A DNA stretch of 36,922 nucleotides from JANXLS01 sp038227045 (GTDB taxonomy: Bacteria; Planctomycetota; SZUA-567; H5-PLA8). This document shows positions 9,501-16,847 of the stretch, piece by piece; within the stretch, counting starts at the first letter, position 1; each line of letters opens with the position of its first letter. Position numbers and translations under genes: made by a program. The stretch is taken from assembly GCA_038227045.1 (NCBI GenBank), contig JBBRQD010000054.1, positions 1 to 36,922 of the forward strand. The letters run 5' to 3'. The notes under the pieces are model-generated. The model was not told the origin of the DNA and did no database searches. It saw nothing but the letters and a program-made list of their open reading frames with translations.

Positions 9501-10536
9501 ATGTCACCCCGCCCAGCCACTCGCCATTTAGTTCGCACAGGCGCAGCGAAAAAGCCCATTGCGTTTCTTCCACGACGGCGGACTTGACCAGGATAAGATT
9601 CCAGCCCTTCCGCAGGGCGACGGGAATGGTGAGCTTGTCGCGGCCATAGTCGTTGTATTCGGCGATCTTGCCGCACAATTTGCCATTGACCCAGACGGCC
9701 AGCGCGCCGGCACACCCGGCTCGGAGAACCGCTTTCGTTTCCTTTTCCGATTTGACCAGCGTCGCCGCGTATGCCAGCACATGAATGTGCGGCTCAAAAA
9801 TCTCGGAGGGAACAATGCGCCCGTCGCAGCCATGCGTGTCGAGCGGGAACCAGCTCACCCGGCGATTACGCCCTTCGCAGGATTTCTCAAAATTAAGCTC
9901 CTTTTCAGGTTCTTGAGTTTGATCGAATCCGGCCTTGTCGCGATTGTCGAACGGACCGATCAACGACCATTTATCGACGTAGTGGAGCGGTTCGGCGGCC
10001 TCAATAGCGTCCGCGTACTTTCCGCGCATGAGCATCCATTCGACCACGCAGGCACGAAGCGTATGTCGAACGTGGGCGCTCAATCCCTCCTTCAAATCCA
10101 GGAGTTTGAGGAACGGTGCGGGATTCTTGCAGAACGGCAGCAATCCCATTGCATCTTCGACGGCCAGTTCAGCCATTGGATTGCGCCCGCCGGCCGCGAT
10201 GGATTTACAGCGAAATTCGAGCGCTTTATCGTATTCATTGTGAGCCGACGCCAGCGCGGCAAGCGCATCGAGCGCGGGCGCATCTTGTGGGTTGGATTTC
10301 ACCGCAGCCGAAAAAGCAGTCTCCGCGCCGGGCAGGTCGCCATCGGTCAACAACGCGTAACCGCGCACGGTATCGGCAGCGGGCACTCCGCCCCAAAGTT
10401 TCAGAAAGTCCGACGGATTGGATTGCGCGGCGCGAGCCGCTTCGCCAACCCCGGCGAAGAGAATCAAGAATGCCGAGAAAAAAAGAATGCGCTTCATTGA
10501 GCGGCGGAGGCGGATTACATGCGAAAAAGCCTGCAT
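6532..10536 (-). CDS. Very large exported TPR-DUF3857-transglutaminase-like protein
   Basis: A 1334-residue protein with a signal peptide (KRILFFSAFLILFAGVGEA). Residues of about 50-700 are alpha-helical TPR-like repeats (for example DGDLPGAETAFSAAVKSNP and REGKPDEAAVLLKQALVLK), interrupted by a beta-rich insert with a jelly-roll look near 215-330 and a Gly-rich linker (GGAPGGGGAGGSSG). A DUF3857 domain follows at about 715-930, then a transglutaminase-like domain with a Cys-His-Asp triad: Cys1026 in YGDCKDTATL, His1070 in YNHCIAYV, Asp1086 in YWIDGTTD. A beta-rich DUF3858-like tail ends the protein. The ATG at 10536 is preferred because GAGGA lies 6 bases before it; an ATG at 10497 gives a more compact signal peptide. 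It probably acts in the periplasm or on the surface; substrate unknown. Confidence 0.88.
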   Translation of the reverse strand: MQAFSHVIRLRRSMKRILFFSAFLILFAGVGEAARAAQSNPSDFLKLWGGVPAADTVRGYALLTDGDLPGAETAFSAAVKSNPQDAPALDALAALASAHNEYDKALEFRCKSIAAGGRNPMAELAVEDAMGLLPFCKNPAPFLKLLDLKEGLSAHVRHTLRACVVEWMLMRGKYADAIEAAEPLHYVDKWSLIGPFDNRDKAGFDQTQEPEKELNFEKSCEGRNRRVSWFPLDTHGCDGRIVPSEIFEPHIHVLAYAATLVKSEKETKAVLRAGCAGALAVWVNGKLCGKIAEYNDYGRDKLTIPVALRKGWNLILVKSAVVEETQWAFSLRLCELNGEWLGGVTFDNSPQALAEWKNEKLPAPNYESHGAVSDKVLAPVLGLGDVVHTFAIEHPDDPYALALLGGFMDLRKLGEKNNSSGDAVSPEKLLTKAISLAPKNPLLKIDLANISDDSNEARLAAEAAYKTHPDLPCVLEALAYLAHENHTHIAAEDYARKAWTRLGAEKAGMSALVLADEISGVDRSFNNAGGAPGGGGAGGSSGKSERAEGWRILMEFTAQHPYLAEGWIRRAELEDSRSLRRETIEKALQFCGGNARLRLMRLEDLARLGKDVETAKMAAESLVALPFDVAQTLVAANEFRRAGDTKAADRLFSDARHWAPEHPDVLAAVAEQRHREGKPDEAAVLLKQALVLKPNSPQLKDYLVLLDSGVGIDRQFFAPYDIALKDLTMPKPDQFPKDNIVKLLNQEVVRVNPNGSTSRMTHLVAKVLRPAGVRDIREHYIYYEPGRQTVDILRAAVITPDGRELARAVIHDRSTSAAMGVQTLIYDEHHLKHVTFNDLEPGSLVDLQYTIRDSGDNIYGDYFADSFYFNDGHPSLRSQYVLDYPKSLAVQTNTLNTTAVMEHVQTKDENREIVKWEMKETQGIEREYSMPPVVDALPQLHVTTMRSWQEVGTWFWNLAKEQVVVNDDMRKDIAQMTKDCKTETEKLRVIHDWVIRKIRYLGIEFGRNGYKPHKATESYKALYGDCKDTATLITAMLKSVGIESKLVLIRTVDSGSVSPDSLPMPNIYNHCIAYVPNVDGKDYWIDGTTDFYRLGELPSADHGAQVLVAGPDGGKFMKIPQSKGSDNLIDQVFTAHVTKGGAATLTVRDTRTGHFAPMLRESIETPGKFESNMKDYAARRFNGAEVKKLSASEPLSQGPAWSEMELAIPNLGARSGERLAFPAAFEPISLTQRYASDAKRTHDIELYVPWSRKTAIHYHFEPGTKIASLPETQTIEKPFGKYVRTVTKNGDELAIDELFELPKTRIGVAEYDGFKDFCHKVDAFMEQKVLLQGN

Positions 10537-10813
10537 CGACGATCCTCGGTGAGAGTGAACGAATGAACCTCAAAGGCTCGTGAAAACATAACCGGGATTT
10601 TGCACGGAAGTAGCGAAAAAAGATGTCGGTTCGCCCCTCGCCCCTCACTGCTCAACCTTGTCATCCCGCCGTTCTTTGCGCCTTTGCGTCTTTGCGAGAG
10701 AATAAATAGAGGAGGCTGATTGCCAAAATCACTGTTTACTTTCAGAGTCTGTCATGCAAAATACGTCTGTATCGTGCGGCGCAATCGCTTGGCCGCTGGG
10801 GTATATAAGTCAC
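10537..10813. other. Divergent intergenic region before the HtrA-like gene
   Basis: These 277 bases separate two divergently transcribed secreted-protein genes, so promoters for both strands are expected here. I see no strong sigma70 pair; TTTACT-N17-AAAATA around 10736-10764 is the best plus-strand candidate and is weak. The middle holds a copy of the 8-nt dispersed repeat (10671-10702). No small gene is evident. Confidence 0.45.
10671..10702 (-). repeat. Dispersed GCAAAGRC octamer repeat, copy A (three units)
   Basis: Read on the minus strand this is TCTCTC followed by GCAAAGAC, GCAAAGGC and GCAAAGAAC. The same string occurs at 18260-18297, inverted at 18372-18406, and with one unit fewer at 28594-28626. 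All copies are intergenic. Repeats of this look are scattered through many PVC-type genomes (recollection, not searched). Confidence 0.85.
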
Positions 10814-12340
10814 ATGCGCATACTCGCTCCTTTCCTATTCGTCGCGCTCACGCTGTTCGCCACGCTTCACGCCGCCGAGCAGCCCGGCACCGGCGCCGCG
10901 GATTCACCGATCGAAAATGATCCGGACATCGCGCTCGCGTTCAGGCTCGAACGCGCGTTTCAAAAATTAGCCAAGCGCGTGGCGACCTGCGTGGTCAGTC
11001 TTCAGGTTACCGCGCGAACGAAGGATTGGCCCGATGAACTGCGCCGCATGAGCGAGCATCTCGGCCCATCCTCTTCGTCGGATCGAACATTTGAAGGCTC
11101 CGGCGTGATTGTCGATCCCAACGGCTGGATCATCACCAACGAACACGTCGTCCGCGAAGCCGACTCGATCTTTGTGAAATTCTCCGACGGGCGTGTGTGT
11201 CCCGCCACGGTTACCGGTCTCGACAAGCGCAGCGATCTGGCCATGATCAAGCTGACGGGCGACGATGCGCCGACCAATCTGCCGTGCGCCGAGTTGGCCG
11301 ATTCGGACAAGGTCCAGGTCGGACAGTATTCGATGGCCGTAGGCAATCCGTTCGGCCTCTCGAATTCGTTCACCTTGGGAGTCATCAGCGCGCGCGGCCG
11401 AAACCGGCAGGGGTTATCCAACGATGTCTTTTACGGAAACCTCATCCAAACCGACACGCCCATCAATCCCGGAAACTCGGGCGGCCCGCTCTTCGATTTG
11501 AGCGGCCGGCTGATCGGCATCAACACGATGATCTTTTCGCTGACCGGTTCGTCGCAGGGCTGCGGCTTCGCGATTCCGTCGAACCATTTGAAACCACGAG
11601 TCAATTATCTGAAAATCGGACGCGAGATTGAATACGGCTGGCTGGGCGTGGCCTTGAAGGACATCGCGCCGCTGCAAAAGGAATTCAAAATTCCCGACAA
11701 CAAGGGCGTGATGGTCGACATGGTGATCGCCAACACTCCCGCCGAACGCGCCGGTTTGGTGCACGGAATGGTGATCCTCGATTTCGATGGCACGCGCATC
11801 GGCAGCCGCGACGAGTTGATCGCGGTGGTCAGCGCCACGCCGGTCGGACGAAACGTGAAAGTCAAAGTGCTCGACACGGCGGGCAAAGTAGCCGATTTCA
11901 GCGTGCGGATTTCGAAGCGCAACGCCGACCTCGCGCAAGCCCGCCAAGCGCATCCCAATCTCGATCTTGAAAACGAAGCGTTCGACCTCAGCGAAATTCC
12001 AGGCGGAAACACCACGCCGAAAGAAGCGCAGGGCAAACCAGAAAAGAACGAAAAAAGCCCGCCCTTCATCTGGCGCGGCATGCAGTTCAAGGAACTCACA
12101 GCGGAAGACGGCAAAAAGAAGGGCGGCCGTATCGAGATCATTCGGGTGAAAACCGGCTCGCCCGCGGATCGCGCGGGATTGTACGAAGGTGCGGTCATTA
12201 CAGAATTGAAACACGGCGGCGATAGCGCGATCAAAAAGCTGGACACGCTTGACACGCTGAAAAAACTGTCCGCGCTGGCAACCGGACCGGTGGCGCTCTA
12301 CACGCCGTTGGATGGTTACGTCACGGTTGACGAAAAATAA
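10814..12340 (+). CDS. HtrA/Deg-family periplasmic serine protease with two PDZ domains
   Basis: A 508-residue exported trypsin-like protease. A signal peptide occupies about residues 1-21 (MRILAPFLFVALTLFATLHA). The catalytic triad is intact: His111 in TNEHVV, Asp141 in KRSDLAMIKL, Ser222 in PGNSGGPL. A first PDZ domain (YGWLGVALKDIAPL to about residue 375) and a second near the C-terminus (GGRIEIIRVKTGSPADRAG) follow, linked by a charged region. HtrA proteins degrade or refold damaged envelope proteins. The second PDZ-like domain follows a long Pro/Lys/Glu-rich linker, and C-terminal residues are divergent. ATG 10814 is used because it begins the signal peptide; an ATG at 10754 in the same frame would add 20 residues and has no ribosome site. 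pdxA begins 13 bases after its stop. Confidence 0.92.
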   Translation: MRILAPFLFVALTLFATLHAAEQPGTGAADSPIENDPDIALAFRLERAFQKLAKRVATCVVSLQVTARTKDWPDELRRMSEHLGPSSSSDRTFEGSGVIVDPNGWIITNEHVVREADSIFVKFSDGRVCPATVTGLDKRSDLAMIKLTGDDAPTNLPCAELADSDKVQVGQYSMAVGNPFGLSNSFTLGVISARGRNRQGLSNDVFYGNLIQTDTPINPGNSGGPLFDLSGRLIGINTMIFSLTGSSQGCGFAIPSNHLKPRVNYLKIGREIEYGWLGVALKDIAPLQKEFKIPDNKGVMVDMVIANTPAERAGLVHGMVILDFDGTRIGSRDELIAVVSATPVGRNVKVKVLDTAGKVADFSVRISKRNADLAQARQAHPNLDLENEAFDLSEIPGGNTTPKEAQGKPEKNEKSPPFIWRGMQFKELTAEDGKKKGGRIEIIRVKTGSPADRAGLYEGAVITELKHGGDSAIKKLDTLDTLKKLSALATGPVALYTPLDGYVTVDEK

Positions 12341-12353
12341 AGACCCGCGACTT

Positions 12354-13364
12354 ATGAGCGATTCAACGCGGGCTCCCCACAGAAACGACCGCCCTATTAT
12401 TGCCGTCACGATGGGCGACGCCGCCGGTGTCGGGCCCGAATTGTGCCTGCGTCTGCTGGCGCGCAACGATCTGTCCGGCAATTCCGTTCCGCTGATCATC
12501 GGCGATTCCACCGTGCTGGCCCGCGTCGCGCGCGTACTCAAGCTGGACTTCCACACGCCGCGACTGGATGCCGCGCCCTCTGTTTTAGACGCTCCCGCCA
12601 TCTTCAATCCGCCTGGAACGCTTTCGGGCAACGCGGTTGAACCGGGGAAGAATCAGGAAATCTGCGGCAGGGCGGCTGTGCGCTATATTGAGGAAGCGGT
12701 CAAAGGCTGCTTGGACGGGCGCTTCGCCGCGATGGTCACTGCGCCGATCAGCAAAAAGGCGATGAATATGGCCGGCTACGATTATCCGGGCCACACCGAG
12801 ATGCTCGCATTTCTCACGCGCTGCAACAATTACGCGATGTTGTTGTACAGCGAAAAAATTGCGTGCGCATTCGTTACCTGCCACCAATCGCTGCGCAGCG
12901 TCCCGGATTCGCTGAGCGTCGAGCGGATCGTGGAAGTCGCGGAACTGGCGTCCAAGAGCATTCTGGCCATCCGCGGAAAAGCGCCGCATCTTGCGTTGCT
13001 TGGGTTGAATCCACATGCCGGAGAAGAAGGCCTTTTTGGCGACGAAGAGGCCTGCATCGTCGAACCGGCGAAACGGAAAATCGCGGCGCTGGGTCTGGAC
13101 ATCGAAGGCCCGCTGCCCCCCGACACCGCGTTTACGCCGAGCGCGCTGAAGCGCATCGGCTGCCACATCGCGCTGTACCACGATCAAGGTTCGATTCCGT
13201 TCAAGATGCTGGCCTTCGACACTGGCGTGAACGTGACCATGGGTCTGCCAATCGTCCGCACATCGCCCGATCACGGCACCGCGTTCGACATCGCGTGGCA
13301 GTGCAAGGTCCAGCCGGACAGTTTCTTTTCGGCCTATGAGCTGGCGGTGCAGCTCTCCAAATAG
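12354..13364 (+). CDS. pdxA: 4-hydroxythreonine-4-phosphate dehydrogenase
   Basis: PdxA oxidises 4-phosphohydroxy-L-threonine with NAD in the DXP-dependent route to pyridoxal phosphate. At 336 residues it is of standard length. Seen are the N-terminal IIAVTMGDAAGVGPEL motif, TAPISKKAMN, and the three metal-binding histidine contexts YPGHTEMLAF, LGLNPHAGEEGLFG and ALYHDQGSIPFKML, then GLPIVRTSPDHGTAFDIA. The ATG at 12354 lies 13 bases after the protease stop without a clear ribosome site, which suggests coupling or read-through transcription; an earlier in-frame ATG at 12312 would overlap the protease gene. Neither neighbour belongs to the vitamin B6 pathway. In E. coli pdxA also follows an envelope-quality gene (surA), but similar logic here is only a thought. 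Confidence 0.95.
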   Translation: MSDSTRAPHRNDRPIIAVTMGDAAGVGPELCLRLLARNDLSGNSVPLIIGDSTVLARVARVLKLDFHTPRLDAAPSVLDAPAIFNPPGTLSGNAVEPGKNQEICGRAAVRYIEEAVKGCLDGRFAAMVTAPISKKAMNMAGYDYPGHTEMLAFLTRCNNYAMLLYSEKIACAFVTCHQSLRSVPDSLSVERIVEVAELASKSILAIRGKAPHLALLGLNPHAGEEGLFGDEEACIVEPAKRKIAALGLDIEGPLPPDTAFTPSALKRIGCHIALYHDQGSIPFKMLAFDTGVNVTMGLPIVRTSPDHGTAFDIAWQCKVQPDSFFSAYELAVQLSK

Positions 13365-13423
13365 GAAATTCGAGACGCCGAATCCGGCCAGCGACGCGGC
13401 GTCTTTTCGAGTACAATCGCGGC

Positions 13424-14668
13424 ATGATCAAGCGTACCCCGTCCGATTTTCACGTCGAAGAAATTCTGCACCCGGATTTTCCAGTTCAGCCGTCGTCGCA
13501 CAATGACGCGGAAAAGCCGCAGCCTCCCGCGCCCGCGGCGCGCTACGCGCTGTGCCGCCTGACGAAAGAAAGCCTCTCGACGCCCGAAGCCGCCGCGATC
13601 GTCGCGCGCGAATTGAAATTCAAACCGGGCGTCGTCGCGTACGCCGGATTGAAGGACAAGCACGCCAGCACAATTCAATACGTCACGATCAAACTCGAAG
13701 ACGGCGCGACGCTCCCGGCGAACGCGGCGGGCACCGGCTGGAAACTGGAGAATCTCGGACGCGACGTTTCGCGCTCGATTCAATCCAGCGACATCGAACG
13801 CAACGCGTTCAAAATCGTCGCGCGCAATCTCACCGAACAGGACTGCTTCGATATGGACGAAGCCGCCGATCTGCTCGCGGCGAAAACGGACGGCGCGCGC
13901 GCGCTAAAGATCGTGAATTATTTCGGCGATCAGCGCTTCGGTTCCGCGCGGCACGGGCAGGGTTTCCTTGCAAAATTCCTGATCAAGGGCGATTTCGAAT
14001 CCGCCCTGAAACTGGCCATCGCCACTGAAGCGCGCAAAGACCGCATGCAGGACAAACTCTTCAAGCGCACGCTGCTCGAAAGCTGGGGCAAGTTCGCCAA
14101 AGTGCTGCCAAAGCTGCGCCCCTGTCCAGAGCGGCGCGCGGTCGAGCGGCTCGCGAATTCCAGCGGCGATTTTCGCGCCGCGTTCTGCGCGCTGCCATAC
14201 CTGTTTCAACAACTGAGCGTCTACGCCTACCAATCGTATCTGTGGAACGGCATCGCGCGGCGCTTGATCGAAAAGCAATGCGCCGAGCGCGGAAAGATCA
14301 TCGCCGCCGACGACCCATTCGGCGAAATGCTCTTCCCCGAAGCTGCCGCGATTCCAGCGGAGTTGGAATCAATCGACCTGCCCTTGCTGGCGCGAAAAAC
14401 AGAACTCGTCGCGCCGTGGAAAGACGCCGCGGAAGACGTGTTAAAAGAAGAAGGGATCGAAGTGACGGAACTGCAAATACCCGGAGTGCGGCGGCCGTTC
14501 TTCGGAGAAGAACCGCGCGCGTTATTTTTCAAAGCCGAGAATTTCGTGCTGGGGAAACCCGGACGCGATGAGACCGCCGACGATAAAAAGCGCAAGAGCC
14601 GGACGATGAGTTTCAAATTGCCGCGCGGGTGCTATGCGACGGTGTTGTTGCGAGCTTTGGGACAATAA
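13424..14668 (+). CDS. truD: tRNA pseudouridine(13) synthase TruD
   Basis: TruD makes pseudouridine at position 13 of tRNAs such as tRNA-Glu. The 414 residues carry the family motifs: the N-terminal PSDFHVEEI, the catalytic Asp78 in AGLKDKHA, the NYFGDQRFG motif, and the C-terminal GVRRPF and FKLPRGCYATVLLR that close the TruD fold. It is longer than the E. coli protein (about 350), mostly through an extra Pro-rich segment near residues 20-40 and inserts in the middle, as is common outside Proteobacteria. The start at 13424 is 59 bases after pdxA and lacks an obvious ribosome site, but the protein N-terminus matches the family directly. Confidence 0.95.
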   Translation: MIKRTPSDFHVEEILHPDFPVQPSSHNDAEKPQPPAPAARYALCRLTKESLSTPEAAAIVARELKFKPGVVAYAGLKDKHASTIQYVTIKLEDGATLPANAAGTGWKLENLGRDVSRSIQSSDIERNAFKIVARNLTEQDCFDMDEAADLLAAKTDGARALKIVNYFGDQRFGSARHGQGFLAKFLIKGDFESALKLAIATEARKDRMQDKLFKRTLLESWGKFAKVLPKLRPCPERRAVERLANSSGDFRAAFCALPYLFQQLSVYAYQSYLWNGIARRLIEKQCAERGKIIAADDPFGEMLFPEAAAIPAELESIDLPLLARKTELVAPWKDAAEDVLKEEGIEVTELQIPGVRRPFFGEEPRALFFKAENFVLGKPGRDETADDKKRKSRTMSFKLPRGCYATVLLRALGQ

Positions 14669-14759
14669 GCGATATTTTGCTGAACCTTTTGCATTCTGAA
14701 ACCGTAGTTGGGTTGGGAATGCAATTGCAATGCGCTGTTGTCACTCGGACGAACTAAAC

Positions 14760-15251
14760 ATGGCAGCCCCCAAAAACGTCTTGCCAATCGGAATTGCACT
14801 GGCCCTTTTGGTCGTGATCGGCCTAGGCACTGGGCACATTCAATACGCCGTTCTTTGCGCGAAATATCAAATGATCCACGATCCGGAACATGGATGGGCG
14901 AAGAAAATAAGCATCGTCAATAAAATGGCCGCGTTCAACGGCCCGTGCGCCGATTATGCGTTGGAGGATTCTATACGTCTCATCAATAAAAAAGATCACT
15001 TCAATTTTACCGATCGGGATTCAATAGAAGTGCGACACAGGGTATTCATCGGACGAAAGTGGTCTGATATCGCGCCCAATTTCTTAGTCCAATTTGAAAA
15101 TATCGATAACTGCAAATGTGTTGAAGTTGGCGGAGCGTGTTATGGTCCTCCAGATATCGATTACCCGAATTTTGGTATATTTGTCGTCGAATTCGCAATT
15201 GATTCGAGTGGCAGAATCGAGGCAATGGTGGTACGCGGCAATCCAAAATAA
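14760..15251 (+). CDS. Small membrane-anchored orphan protein
   Basis: I do not recognise a family. The protein (163 residues from ATG 14760) begins with one hydrophobic segment at about residues 7-25 (VLPIGIALALLVVIGLG), which may be a signal anchor, followed by a soluble part that ends in a beta-rich domain (FLVQFENI, FGIFVVEFAIDSSGRIEAM). Three Cys lie together in NCKCVEVGGACYGPP. The C-terminal strand pattern resembles small secreted domains that pair a variable and an invariable strand. An in-frame ATG at 14730 is an alternative start. The gene is more AT-rich than truD upstream, consistent with recent acquisition, and converges with the DUF58 gene, leaving 9 bases between the two stops. 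Confidence 0.6.
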   Translation: MAAPKNVLPIGIALALLVVIGLGTGHIQYAVLCAKYQMIHDPEHGWAKKISIVNKMAAFNGPCADYALEDSIRLINKKDHFNFTDRDSIEVRHRVFIGRKWSDIAPNFLVQFENIDNCKCVEVGGACYGPPDIDYPNFGIFVVEFAIDSSGRIEAMVVRGNPK

Positions 15252-15260
15252 GCTCATTCG

Positions 15261-16151
15261 TCAATTCAGCTTCTGCCGCTTAAAAAGATACTCCGCCAAC
15301 ACCTTGTCGAACGGCGTCTCCGTATCAATCAACTGGTAATCGACAAGCATGTTCGCGCACTTCTTGCGCATGTTTTCGGTGAACTCGTTCAACGCCGCTT
15401 TGTACGCGTCGCGGTACGCCATTGGCGCGACTTGGACACTGTCGCCGGTTTCAAGATCTTTGAATTCGGAGAGCGCGCGGTACGGAAACTCCAGTTCCTT
15501 GTGATCGAGAATGTGAAACAGAATCACTTCGTGCTTGTTGAAGCGGATGTGCCGGATCGCCGCGAGGATTTTGTCCACGTCGTCGTACAGATCCGAGATG
15601 ATCACGAACATGCCGCGCCGCTTGACGGATTCGGCGAGGTGTTCCAGCGCGCCAAAAATATTCGTGGTGTTCTGTGGCGTGGCGGTGGCGAGCACGCGCG
15701 TGATATCCTGATAGTGGCGCATCGAGGCGCGCGGCGGAAGGTAGTCGAGGATCTTCTCCGCGAACACCGCCACACCCGCGGCGTCCTGCTGCAGGATCAT
15801 CAAATGCGCCATCGCCGCGGCGATCGCCTGTCCGTAGCGCAGTTTCGAAACCGGTTCGCCGAAGCCCATCGACGCCGAACAATCGAGCAGCACGTGCGCC
15901 TGCATGTTTGTTTCGGAGTGGTATTTCTTGACATACTTGCGCTCGGATTTCGCGAGGACTTTCCAATCGAAATGCCGCAAATCGTCGCCGGGCGTGTACG
16001 GCCGATACTCGGCAAATTCGATGCTGAATCCGTGGTACGGCGACTTGTGCAAGCCGGAGATAAATCCTTCGACAATCCAACGCGCAATCAAATTGAGATT
16101 CGAAAAGCGGGCGAGCGCGGAGGGCGGGAGGAGTTCGCTGATGCTGCGCAT
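15261..16151 (-). CDS. DUF58 (von Willebrand-A-like) protein of the MoxR cluster
   Basis: A 296-residue DUF58 protein. The family core YRPYTPGDDLRHFDWKVLAK lies at about 50-69, followed by the metal-ion-dependent adhesion site DCSASM (Asp90, Ser92, Ser94) and FVIISDLYDD. DUF58 proteins work with MoxR-type AAA ATPases, which are thought to act as metal-insertion or folding chaperones, here for envelope proteins. The start at 16151 lies 8 bases after the RelE-like toxin stop and has no ribosome site, so its translation probably depends on the toxin gene upstream. Normally DUF58 directly follows moxR; here about 700 bases with a toxin-antitoxin-like pair separate them. It is the last gene of the run, and the usual membrane VWA partners (BatA/BatB type) do not follow. 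Confidence 0.93.
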   Translation of the reverse strand: MRSISELLPPSALARFSNLNLIARWIVEGFISGLHKSPYHGFSIEFAEYRPYTPGDDLRHFDWKVLAKSERKYVKKYHSETNMQAHVLLDCSASMGFGEPVSKLRYGQAIAAAMAHLMILQQDAAGVAVFAEKILDYLPPRASMRHYQDITRVLATATPQNTTNIFGALEHLAESVKRRGMFVIISDLYDDVDKILAAIRHIRFNKHEVILFHILDHKELEFPYRALSEFKDLETGDSVQVAPMAYRDAYKAALNEFTENMRKKCANMLVDYQLIDTETPFDKVLAEYLFKRQKLN

Positions 16152-16159
16152 GAAATAGA

Positions 16160-16426
16160 CTATGGCAAGTCGTTGTATACGCTGCTGCGATGCTGGCAGC
16201 GTTTAAAAATGATGTCGTAGTCATTAACAGAAAAACAAAGGCGATAGTCGCCGACCCGAATGCGGTAGTAGTTGGAGCCGCCCTCCAACTTCTTGATTTG
16301 CGGGATTTCGCGCAGCGACTTCGCCCTTTCGGCATTTTCCAATGCCTTCGCGATTCGGCCCAACAGTGCTTGGTCTTTTAACTTGCTCAGTTCCTTTTCA
16401 AAGGCCGGCGAGTAAAAGACATTCAC
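16160..16426 (-). CDS. RelE/ParE-family toxin
   Basis: An 88-residue protein of the RelE/ParE superfamily, which includes ribosome-dependent mRNA nucleases and gyrase poisons. Family features seen: the FEKELSKLKDQ first helix, the IPQIKKLEGGSNYYRIRVGDYRLCF core strands, and the closing HRSSVY. The start is a GTG at 16426 in the string GTGA that overlaps the stop of the upstream gene by 4 bases, and a GAGGGGG box precedes it, so translation is coupled. Upstream antitoxin, downstream toxin is the usual order for many type II modules. Whether it is RelE-like (RNase) or ParE-like cannot be decided. The DUF58 gene begins 8 bases after it. Confidence 0.85.
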   Translation of the reverse strand: MNVFYSPAFEKELSKLKDQALLGRIAKALENAERAKSLREIPQIKKLEGGSNYYRIRVGDYRLCFSVNDYDIIFKRCQHRSSVYNDLP

Positions 16427-16803
16427 TTTTTCCCCCTCAAAATCTTAAAAATCCGGTCGCGGCTCACGGTCGGAGAATCTGGAACTTCATCCATCAATTT
16501 TATGAGCGCAGCATCACCACGCTTTCGGACTACAGGATCTTTGGAATCTTCCATCGCCTCTAACAATTCTGGATCATCAACTTCCTTAATGTGGCGCTTT
16601 TTTGAGTGCTTTTTCAAGGTCTCAATAACTTGATCCTCATTTACGCGAGGCGACCTCAATGATTTTTCAATCATCTTTCCCATTCCGAAATCCTCAATAT
16701 GCTCGAGAATTGCAGCGCTAAAGCGCTCATCCCTCTTCTTCACTAAAGCGAGCAAAGTACTCTTACTGGATTCTTTCAGACGCTTTGAACGCAATGCCGA
16801 CAT
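16423..16803 (-). CDS. Putative antitoxin of unrecognised family
   Basis: A 126-residue, strongly charged, mostly helical protein. I do not recognise its family; it lacks a visible ribbon-helix-helix, HTH-Xre or Phd motif. It contains HEAT-like short helices (DDPELLEAMEDSKDPVVRKR, then GDAALIKLMDEV) and a basic tail. The role as antitoxin is inferred from position: it directly precedes and overlaps a RelE/ParE toxin gene by 4 bases. ATG 16803 is chosen over a TTG at 16809 because GGAGGA lies 8 bases before the ATG and only 2 before the TTG. The gene is clearly AT-richer than the MoxR and DUF58 genes that flank the pair, in keeping with insertion into the cluster. Confidence 0.65.
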   Translation of the reverse strand: MSALRSKRLKESSKSTLLALVKKRDERFSAAILEHIEDFGMGKMIEKSLRSPRVNEDQVIETLKKHSKKRHIKEVDDPELLEAMEDSKDPVVRKRGDAALIKLMDEVPDSPTVSRDRIFKILRGKK

Positions 16804-16847
16804 GCTCAAATCCTCCCTTCGTTTTCGTAAAAACTATCACATCGCGA

